Under the pieces are notes generated by a model. It was given only the letters and a program-made list of their open reading frames with translations. It did not search any database and had not been told where the DNA came from. A stretch of 24,457 nucleotides of DNA. It comes from Candidatus Delongbacteria bacterium. Lineage in GTDB: Bacteria > CAIWAD01 > BS150m-G50. This document shows positions 1-6,429 of this stretch, one piece after another. Location of the stretch: the NCBI GenBank assembly GCA_016784425.1, contig JADHUQ010000010.1:1-24457 (forward strand), given 5' to 3'. The number at the start of each line of letters is the position of its first letter. The first letter of the stretch is position 1. A program made the position numbers and the translations under genes.

Positions 1-495
1 CAGAAAGCGGACTGCAACATGCTTGTCTGCGAGCAGGTGGGCGATCCCAATTCCAGTGAAGGGGAGGGAATCGGTGTGCTGTTTAAAGGCTGGTTTAAAA
101 TGAAAAAGCAGTACGAAATGGAAATGACTGCCCCCCGGGCGCGCTGGCCAAAACCCTTTGACACACCGCTGGAAGAGTGGGTCGGTTATTATGCACTGCC
201 ACTACCCTCCGAGGTGACCGAGTTACCAGCTGAGATCAGCGAAAAATATCCCTCCCTCCGCCTCGAGACCTGGCGCTATGGCGAAGTGGCGGAAATCCTC
301 TATGTCGGCCCCTACAGCGATGAGATCCCCACCGTTGAGAATCTGCACAGTTTCATCAGGGAGAGCGGTTATCGCATTGCGGGTCCTCACGAGGAAGAAT
401 ACCTCAAAGGACCCGGCATGTTCTTCCGCGGTAATCCCGACAAGTACCGGACAATCATCCGTTACCAGGTAGCCCCGGTAACAGACAGGGAGTGA
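1..495 (+). CDS. GyrI-like small-molecule-binding domain protein (5' end missing)
   Basis: The reading frame is open from the first base, so the gene starts upstream; the first in-window ATG is at 19. About 164 residues are visible. The C-terminal part matches the GyrI-like effector-binding fold (also found in AraC-family regulators and SOUL-like proteins): a GPYSDEIPTVENLHSFI segment, then GYRIAGPHEEEYL, then KYRTIIRYQV. Family members bind small ligands; stand-alone ones of about 200 residues have mostly unknown roles. No DNA-binding helix-turn-helix is visible in this part, but the missing N-terminus could hold one. The stop is followed 30 bases later by a strong terminator, so this is the last gene of its transcript. 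The family call is fairly firm; the ligand is unknown. Confidence 0.75.
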   Translation, partial: QKADCNMLVCEQVGDPNSSEGEGIGVLFKGWFKMKKQYEMEMTAPRARWPKPFDTPLEEWVGYYALPLPSEVTELPAEISEKYPSLRLETWRYGEVAEILYVGPYSDEIPTVENLHSFIRESGYRIAGPHEEEYLKGPGMFFRGNPDKYRTIIRYQVAPVTDRE

Positions 496-524
496 CCTCG
501 AGCTTCTCTGGCCGTAAGTAAAGA

Positions 525-559
525 AAACCCCACAGCGCCAGTGTGCGGGGTTTCCTTTT
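525..559. terminator. Bidirectional rho-independent terminator
   Basis: A 7-bp stem (AAACCCC at 525-531, GGGGTTT at 547-553) has an inner ACA/TGT extension and a T-rich tail (TTTCCTTTT) on the plus strand. On the minus strand the stem is followed by TCTTT. It sits between two convergent genes and can serve both, although it lies about 200 bases past the pruA stop. Confidence 0.8.
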
Positions 560-632
560 AACAGGCTTGCTGCCAAGCCTCTCTTCAACCTCATTCTGGT
601 CAAGGAGTATCAACAGGCAGTCTCGAAAATAC

Positions 633-772
633 TTATCCCGATTTTGGATAGTGCTGCTCATCCGGGAACAGGTAGCTGCAGCTACATCCCCCAATTGTGG
701 ACCGCTGCTTCTCATTCATCCAGTAGTTGCAACAACTCCCATCCCCAGATGGATAACTACTTTTCATCCAGG
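633..772 (-). repeat. Degenerate tandem repeat at the 3' end of pruA
   Basis: Read on the minus strand, three diverged units each begin with (C/T)GGATGA: complement of 764-771, 716-723 and 658-665, spaced 48 and 58 bases. Each goes on to a short ATCC-loop-GGAT inverted repeat. The first unit covers the last codons of pruA. The stretch GCTACC-GTTCC-GGATGA at the gene end recurs almost unchanged around 658-677. Between units lie palindromes, including a perfect 14-bp one at 672-685 (GTAGCTGCAGCTAC). The units look like old duplications of the gene end, possibly forming transcript hairpins. Confidence 0.55.
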
Positions 773-2388
773 AACGGGTAGCGATATTCGTATGGTGGCA
801 CGAACGTTTCCTTGATAGTACGGGGGGATACCCAGCGCAGCATGTTGAGCAGCGACCCGGCTTTATCGTTGGTGCCGCTGGCACGACTCCCGCCAAATGG
901 TTGTTGACCGACCACCGCACCGGTCGGTTTATCGTTGATGTAGAAATTGCCGGCTGTACCACGCAGCGCTTCTGTAGCGGTGACGATCGCCTGACGATCC
1001 TGGGCGAAAACCGCACCGGTGAGTGCGTAATCGGAGGTCTGATCACAGTGTCGCAGTGTTTCCTCATATTCCCCGTCCGGATAGACAAAGATAGTCAGGA
1101 CCGGGCCGAAGATCTCCTCTGCCATCGTGACGAAGCGGGGATCCTCTGCGAGGATGACGGTCGGCTCGATGAAATATCCGCTGCTCTTGTCGTATCCACC
1201 ACCAATGATGATTTCCGCTTCCGTTGACTGCCGCGCCTGCTCTATATAACCGGTGATCGTATCAAAGGCGTTGGCATCGATCACGGCGTTCATGAAGTTG
1301 GTGAAATCCTGCACGTCACCCAGCTTGATAGTAGCGATATCCTCGACCAGAAGGGCTTTGAGTCCGGACCAGAGCGACTGGGGGATGTAGGCGCGGGAAG
1401 CAGCAGAACATTTTTGCCCCTGGTATTCGAAGGCGCCTCTGATCAGGGCGGTGGATAGCGCCTTGAGATCGGCGGAAGCGTGGGCGAAAACGAAATCCTT
1501 GCCACCGGTTTCACCGACGATGCGGGGATACTGCTTATAGTCCTGGATATTCCTGCCAATGGTGCCCCACATTCCCTGGAAAACCTCAGTAGAGCCTGTA
1601 AAATGTACACCGGCCAGCTCTGGACTGGCCATAACCGGGTTGCCGACCTCACCGCCCCGTCCTGGTACCAGATTGATTACACCATCCGGCAGGCCGGCTT
1701 CAAGCAACAGCTGCATGATGAACCAGGCGGAATAAACCGAGGAGGAGGCCGGTTTCCAGATTACAGTATTGCCCAGCATAGCGGGTGCTGTCGGTAGGTT
1801 ACCGGCGATAGAGGTAAAATTGAAGGGGGTCACCGCAAAGACGAAACCATCCAGCGGCCGGGTGTCGAGTCGGTTCCAGATCCCCTCTGCGGAAGTCGGC
1901 TGCTCCTTCATCAACTCCTGCATGTAAAAGGCGTTGTAGCGGTAGAAATCGATCAGTTCGCAGGCGGCATCTATCTCCGCCTGGAAAGCATTTTTAGATT
2001 GACCCAGCATGGTGGCGGCATTGAGGATCGGACGATAACGGGTAGCCAGCAGCTCCCCTGCTTTGAGGAAAATTGCAGCACGCTCCTCCCAGGGCAGGGC
2101 GGACCAATCAGCTTTAGCCTCCCGGGCTGCCTGGATAGCCAGTTCCACCTCCCGTTTTCCAGCTTTATGATAGCGTCCCAGCCGATGCTGGTGGTCATGC
2201 GGCATTACGCAATCCGCCAACTGGCCACTGTTGATTTCCCTGCCGCCGATGATCAGGGGTATTTCCAGCTCGGTAGTGCTCTGGCGCAGCAGCTCTGCCT
2301 TGAGCAGTTTTTTCTCCTCCGACCCCGGTGCATACGCTTTTACCGGCTCATTGGCAGGTCGTTCCAGTCTGTAGAATCCGGCACTCAT
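757..2388 (-). CDS. pruA: Delta-1-pyrroline-5-carboxylate (L-glutamate gamma-semialdehyde) dehydrogenase
   Basis: This is a 543-residue NAD-dependent aldehyde dehydrogenase that oxidises glutamate semialdehyde to glutamate, the second step of proline breakdown. Visible signatures: TPFNFT near residue 187, HFTGSTEVF near 262, the ETGGKD segment with general-base Glu293, the catalytic Cys327 in GQKCSAASRAY, and FGGSRASGTNDKAG near the end. The length and the YQGQKCSA and FGGSRASG motifs fit the monofunctional ALDH4-type enzyme rather than the PutA fusion. The frame stays open to an ATG at 2445, but I chose the ATG at 2388 because AGAGGAG lies 8 bases upstream and the protein then matches the family's usual N-terminus. 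No proline dehydrogenase gene is adjacent. It appears to be transcribed alone, with a terminator of the upstream operon at 2471-2510. Confidence 0.93.
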   Translation of the reverse strand: MSAGFYRLERPANEPVKAYAPGSEEKKLLKAELLRQSTTELEIPLIIGGREINSGQLADCVMPHDHQHRLGRYHKAGKREVELAIQAAREAKADWSALPWEERAAIFLKAGELLATRYRPILNAATMLGQSKNAFQAEIDAACELIDFYRYNAFYMQELMKEQPTSAEGIWNRLDTRPLDGFVFAVTPFNFTSIAGNLPTAPAMLGNTVIWKPASSSVYSAWFIMQLLLEAGLPDGVINLVPGRGGEVGNPVMASPELAGVHFTGSTEVFQGMWGTIGRNIQDYKQYPRIVGETGGKDFVFAHASADLKALSTALIRGAFEYQGQKCSAASRAYIPQSLWSGLKALLVEDIATIKLGDVQDFTNFMNAVIDANAFDTITGYIEQARQSTEAEIIIGGGYDKSSGYFIEPTVILAEDPRFVTMAEEIFGPVLTIFVYPDGEYEETLRHCDQTSDYALTGAVFAQDRQAIVTATEALRGTAGNFYINDKPTGAVVGQQPFGGSRASGTNDKAGSLLNMLRWVSPRTIKETFVPPYEYRYPFLDEK

Positions 2389-2470
2389 ATATCGACTCCT
2401 CTGTTGATATTTTGTGATACATAGCTTCAGGCTGTGCGGTGTCAAATTATGTCAGGACAACTGCATTTCC

Positions 2471-2510
2471 AAAAAAAACGGTCAGCGGGTATCAGCGCTA
2501 TCATGCTGAC
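2471..2510 (-). terminator. Rho-independent terminator of the upp-TPR-Yip1 operon
   Basis: On the minus strand, GTCAGC pairs with GCTGAC (complement of 2505-2510 and 2481-2486). The loop carries a further semi-palindromic AGCGCT. The stem is followed after CG by eight T residues (2471-2478). It sits 57 bases past the stop of the last operon gene and upstream of the pruA ribosome-binding site, so it insulates pruA. Confidence 0.8.
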
Positions 2511-2566
2511 AGACTGTTCGCAGTTTTCATCTCAACCTTAACAGGAGCATCCCACCTGCCAGCTCC

Positions 2567-3262
2567 TCACCCGATGATGGCGCTGGCTGAAAGTGCTCCC
2601 AGAATATTCCAGAGCAGATAGAACCCCACTACAATTACAGCGGGGCGGAGATGGTCGTCAGTCTCTGTCAGCAGTCCCAGACCGAGTCCTGCCAGGCCCG
2701 CCTCCCAGAGATGGAACAGGTCAAGGTGTGCAAAGAAATACTGGATAAATCCAGTCGGTTGCCGTAACAGCAGTGAAGGCCCGAGGGTGGTGCGCACACT
2801 CCCGCTGAGCAGTTGCAGTGGTAACCGCAGGATGATTCCGGCAGCGTGGATATAGCCCAGGTAGATACTGAAGGTGAACAGGAGGCGGAACGAAACTTCC
2901 CTTCTCAAAAAAACACGGCTGACAAAACGCAACAGCAGCGCCAGCAGCCAGCGTCCCAGCAGCGTCACCCCCCCCAGCAGCAGGAGTTGTGTCATCAGGT
3001 CTGGTGCGGCCAGTGGATCTTCTTCTGGAAGCGCTTCACCTTCACCGGTAAACTGCAGCAGACTCTGTAAAAGGTCATCGAACTCCAGCGCTGCTATCTC
3101 CTGGGTCAGACGGGCGTTGATGAACACCACCAGCAGAAGCATACCAAAGGGAATCAGCCAGCGGGTCTCCCGGCGCAGGGCGGCGATAGTTGCAGCCGGT
3201 TGTCGGAAGATGCCGAACATCAATGCCAACTCACGCAGCGCCAGTTTGTGCCATTTGTTCAT
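2567..3262 (-). CDS. Yip1-like multi-pass inner-membrane protein
   Basis: The product has 231 residues and about five hydrophobic segments, roughly at residues 35-52, 92-112, 124-148, 170-195 and 205-228. The last two, with the LDLFHLWEAGLAGLGLGLL stretch followed by a polar turn and a final helix, resemble the bacterial Yip1 (DUF1282-like) family, whose members have no defined biochemical role. A negatively charged loop (EGEALPEEDPLAAPD, about residues 73-87) separates the first two helices. Its ATG overlaps the TGA of the upstream TPR gene (ATGA), so the two are probably translationally coupled. It is the last gene of the upp operon. The membrane location is sure; the family name is likely, and the function is unknown. 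Confidence 0.65.
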   Translation of the reverse strand: MNKWHKLALRELALMFGIFRQPAATIAALRRETRWLIPFGMLLLVVFINARLTQEIAALEFDDLLQSLLQFTGEGEALPEEDPLAAPDLMTQLLLLGGVTLLGRWLLALLLRFVSRVFLRREVSFRLLFTFSIYLGYIHAAGIILRLPLQLLSGSVRTTLGPSLLLRQPTGFIQYFFAHLDLFHLWEAGLAGLGLGLLTETDDHLRPAVIVVGFYLLWNILGALSASAIIG

Positions 3263-4320
3263 GGTTGTTCAGTTCTCCGGCTTGGCGGCAGTAGTTCCAG
3301 TTGAGATATCTTTTTACGCAACCGCTCCCGCGCCGCTGTTGTGAGCGGCAAGGCCAGCGCACTGTCGCGCAGTGCCAGCGCCCGCGGCCAATGCTCGAGT
3401 TCACGGTTGATCCAGACCATTTTGTTCAGACAATAGAACTCGTTATAGTGACTCGGCTGCTGGTCCGCCTGCAACTGTTCCAGAAGCAGAGAGTATAGCG
3501 AATCGGCGGCTGCCAGCTCACCCCGCTGGCGTTGCGCCTGCGCCAGGGGAAAGAGAAAATGGCGACTGTCAGGAAACTGCTCCCGTCCTCGGAGCGCCCA
3601 GGCCAGGGCTGCTTCGGGCTGGCCGTAATCCATCATTATCCAGGTGAGGTTACTGACCGCCAGCCAGCGGCCGAATTGACCTGTGGTCGCAGCTCGCTCC
3701 AACCGGGCGATCCCCTCCGCGCGTTGATCATCAATGAAAGGAACCCAGGTGAGATTCTGTAACAGGCTGCTCTTCCAGTAAAGGTAGTTTCCCAGGCCCA
3801 GATCCACCTCCCGGTAATCGGGGTAACCTGCCGCCAGATTTTCCAGGCGGTTGACCCCATCAATCCCCTGCAGGTACATGCGCCACCACTGCCCGCGACG
3901 CTTGGCCAGGTAAGAGCGGTACAGACTGCAGCCGGCACGCAGAAAAAGTAGATCGGCATCCTCCTCCACGAGTAGCAGTGAATCGGTGATCTGTTCGGTC
4001 CGGGCCAGATGATACTCGTAGCTGTCAGATCGGGCATAATCCTCACGGTCCTGCATCCAGGCAGCGTAAACCGTAGCGATATGGAAGTGGGCCAGGGCTG
4101 CGGAGGAGGCGTTTTCGTAGGCCAGACTGTCTTCCAATCTGCCACTGAAGAGAGCGATCGCCTCCAGGTAGTGATGGTTGATAGCGAGTTCGACACATTG
4201 ATTGATGTCAGCTGCTTCCGCCGGTGAAAAACAGTGCGCCGCTGGCGTGAGTTTCAGCAGCAACAGCAGTAGTAGAAGCAGACGGTATGCCGGTTGACCG
4301 GTTTTGGGTTCAGGTGCCAT
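3259..4320 (-). CDS. Secreted tetratricopeptide-repeat protein
   Basis: The protein has 353 residues. An N-terminal signal peptide contains an unbroken run of nine leucines and a likely cleavage site near AEA (about residue 36). The rest is helical with TPR-like helix pairs: A-H-Y-L-E-A-I-A-L-F near residue 50, GQPEAALAWALRGREQFPD around 230, and RGELAAADSLYSLLLEQL around 270. A central LGLGNYLYWKSSLLQNLTWVPFIDD segment is typical of secreted TPR proteins of the DUF3808/Iml2-like type. The frame is open back to 4641, but that part lies inside upp and its residues look non-native; the ATG at 4320 gives a proper signal peptide. The start overlaps the upp stop by 11 bases and the stop overlaps the Yip1-like start, so all three are co-transcribed. 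It is probably a periplasmic or outer-membrane-associated scaffold; the partner is unknown. Confidence 0.75.
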   Translation of the reverse strand: MAPEPKTGQPAYRLLLLLLLLLKLTPAAHCFSPAEAADINQCVELAINHHYLEAIALFSGRLEDSLAYENASSAALAHFHIATVYAAWMQDREDYARSDSYEYHLARTEQITDSLLLVEEDADLLFLRAGCSLYRSYLAKRRGQWWRMYLQGIDGVNRLENLAAGYPDYREVDLGLGNYLYWKSSLLQNLTWVPFIDDQRAEGIARLERAATTGQFGRWLAVSNLTWIMMDYGQPEAALAWALRGREQFPDSRHFLFPLAQAQRQRGELAAADSLYSLLLEQLQADQQPSHYNEFYCLNKMVWINRELEHWPRALALRDSALALPLTTAARERLRKKISQLELLPPSRRTEQP

Positions 4321-4930
4321 AGATGCGATCACCGGCGTCACCCAGGCCAGGCAGGATGTAACCCCTCTGGTTGAGCTGCCGGTCGAGTACTCCGAGAAAA
4401 ACTGTGATATCCTCATGGTCCTGCCGGATCCGCTCCACCCCCTCCGGTGCGGCAATGATATTGACCAGTTTGATCCTGGCGGGCCGGTACTGTTTGATGA
4501 AGGTGATAGCCTGCGAAGCACTCCCCCCAGTGGCCAGCATCGGATCGAGAATAAGTACGGTGGATCCCTCCATCTCCGCCGGGATCCGCTGGTAGTAAAC
4601 AACAGGCTCAAGGGTCTCCTCGTCGCGGTACATACCGACATGCGCCACCTGGGCCGTCGGAATCAGACGCCTGAATGGAGCCAGCATCCCCAATCCGGCA
4701 CGCAGAATCGGAACCAGGATAATCGGTTTATCCAGCGCCAGGGCTGAGCAGTTCTCCAGTGGAGTTGTAACTTCAATCTGCTGCTGTCTCAGATCGCGGG
4801 TTGCCTCAACCGCCAGCACGGTGGCGATGTTCTCCAGGTGGTGAGCGAACAGCTCCGTCTCGGTATCCTGCTGCCTGATCACCGACAGGTAGTGATGAAC
4901 CAGTGGGTGTGTGGATGTGAATACCTCCAT
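4310..4930 (-). CDS. upp: Uracil phosphoribosyltransferase
   Basis: This cytosolic 206-residue enzyme converts uracil and PRPP to UMP (pyrimidine salvage). The PRPP-binding loop reads LDPMLATGGSA, preceded by ILVPILRAGLGM, and the C-terminus is GYILPGLGDAGDRIYGT, all hallmarks of the family (usual length about 208). The frame extends to an ATG at 4957, but I chose ATG 4930 because GGGAGG lies 4 bases upstream and the protein then begins MEVFTSTHPLVHHYL, as in homologues. It is the first gene of a minus-strand operon with the TPR and Yip1-like genes, with which it shares no obvious pathway. Confidence 0.96.
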   Translation of the reverse strand: MEVFTSTHPLVHHYLSVIRQQDTETELFAHHLENIATVLAVEATRDLRQQQIEVTTPLENCSALALDKPIILVPILRAGLGMLAPFRRLIPTAQVAHVGMYRDEETLEPVVYYQRIPAEMEGSTVLILDPMLATGGSASQAITFIKQYRPARIKLVNIIAAPEGVERIRQDHEDITVFLGVLDRQLNQRGYILPGLGDAGDRIYGT

Positions 4931-5292
4931 GAAGCCTCCCGTTGCGCCGACTGTCATTTTAGAATTGAACCGTCGTCAATCTACATCGCGAATCTGGAAA
5001 TTGCCAAAAAGGGATGAATTTTCGATCTGGAAACGTTAGAATCTGCGGGCAACAGATGCGTCTGTTTTATCACAGCATGCTTCCACGACCCTCTACTCAC
5101 TATTATTACAGCCACTATTAACGGTCTTCCCCGTTTGCAGCAGCTGCATGGTATTCATGGTATTGCGATTCTATTTTTGTGAAACCCTTACCGAGGTATT
5201 CGCAATCTGCAGCCAAAGCGTGCCATCAGTTAAGTTGCCCTTTGCGGTGGACGATATTTTAGACAGAGGTTCAACAGCGTTCAATCCTGGAC
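4931..5292. promoter_or_regulatory. Divergent intergenic region with two direct-repeat pairs
   Basis: This 362-bp region separates upp (minus) from the receiver-fusion gene (plus) and should hold both promoters, although I cannot place convincing -35/-10 boxes. ATCTGGAAA occurs at 4992-5000 and 5025-5033, 33 bases apart (three helical turns), inside longer GA-TCTGGAAA matches. A perfect 9-bp tandem repeat (CATGGTATT twice) lies at 5147-5164. A small hairpin AACAGA-TGCG-TCTGTT lies at 5051-5066, followed by TTAT. The helically phased repeats could be an activator or repressor site. Confidence 0.3.
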
Positions 5293-6279
5293 ATGAGCAA
5301 ATTTGGAGACAGCGTGGAGCCACGCCCATCAGCCAGCTTGAATATCGTCGATTATCAGCTCGTTACAGATGAACAACGGGGATCCAGCATTATGCTGGCA
5401 TTACAGGTCCACCCGGAGACGGAAAGTCTGGTGGATGATCTCCAACGGCGTGAGCGGCTGGACGGCTTTCTCCAGGGAATCCAGCTGGACAAAACGCCGG
5501 CCGTCGGTGATGTCAATCCACAGTTGATGCAGCTGAAGCTGGCCGGCGATCTGGCCGGACACCTGACCTCCATTTTCGGTCGCGAGTCGATTGGGTATGA
5601 GATCCGCTTTCGTGGTGAGCAGGTCTACGAGCTGCATTTCCAGATCCGTTATATCCAGCTGTCTCTGTTCGCCATTCTCCTGGCAGTATACATCATCCAC
5701 CAGATTTACCGTGCCGGCGATGTGGACCGTCGCAGTCGGGCGTTATTGCAGATGGGCCGGATCTACTTCAAGCAGGGGGTGAACGGAGATCGGAATCTGC
5801 AGCAGGAGGTAATTGCGGAGCTGGCCGGACGCTTTGAGAATGAAACTGTCAATGCTTTTATAACCATGCTGCACCCCAACAGCCGCACGATAGGTAATAT
5901 AATGCGAAAAATTCTCCTGGTAGACGATGTGAACTACCTGACAGAAATCTACAGCGACGCCCTGGCCAGCCGTGGCTTCTCCGTTCATACCGCTGCCGAT
6001 GGGCTGGAAGCGCTGAAACTGTTGCGACGCAATGAATATGACCTGCTGGTTACCGACCTGCAGATGCCTGCAATGGATGGGGTGGAGCTATTCTACTCTG
6101 TGCAGCAGTTCCAGTCGAATCTGCCGGTAATGCTGATTACCGGGTGGCATCATAAAGAGGATGTCGAGATGCTGTTGCGCGATGGTGCTATCGCCTGTCT
6201 GATGAAGCCGTTCTCCCTGCCGGAGCTGGTCAAGGAGGTTGAAGGGCATTTTGCTACAGCCGAGTTGATGAACTTTTGA
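5293..6279 (+). CDS. Membrane-anchored response-regulator receiver fusion protein
   Basis: The 328-residue product has three parts. Residues 1-118 are soluble and not recognised. Residues 119-138 form one strongly hydrophobic helix followed by positive charges (RAGDVDRRSR), suggesting the C-terminal side is cytoplasmic. A linker of about 60 residues then leads to a complete CheY-like receiver domain (204-328). All receiver residues are present: acidic pair D211/D212, phospho-acceptor D255 in VTDLQMP, T283 and K305. There is no output domain. The receiver begins with MRKILLVDD, exactly like a free-standing response regulator, and an ATG at 5902 has a weak AGGT six bases upstream, so a separate 125-residue protein could also be made. 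The chosen start has no good ribosome-binding site; ATG 5392 is an alternative. No histidine kinase is adjacent. Confidence 0.75.
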   Translation: MSKFGDSVEPRPSASLNIVDYQLVTDEQRGSSIMLALQVHPETESLVDDLQRRERLDGFLQGIQLDKTPAVGDVNPQLMQLKLAGDLAGHLTSIFGRESIGYEIRFRGEQVYELHFQIRYIQLSLFAILLAVYIIHQIYRAGDVDRRSRALLQMGRIYFKQGVNGDRNLQQEVIAELAGRFENETVNAFITMLHPNSRTIGNIMRKILLVDDVNYLTEIYSDALASRGFSVHTAADGLEALKLLRRNEYDLLVTDLQMPAMDGVELFYSVQQFQSNLPVMLITGWHHKEDVEMLLRDGAIACLMKPFSLPELVKEVEGHFATAELMNF

Positions 6280-6429
6280 GGATGATGCAGCCGCGTAACA
6301 ATCCTGCGCGTCGACTTATTACTTAAACCACTGATACATCAAAGACTGGGATAAGAGCACCTCTTTACCTATTCCGCCCTCCGGCAACCGGTTATCTCTT
6401 GAGGTAACTTTCCCCAACTACCGCCTCCT

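Noticed and set aside
4321..4641. Upstream extension of the TPR protein frame
   Set aside because: It lies wholly inside upp in another frame and would bury the signal peptide; the ATG at 4320 is a far better start.
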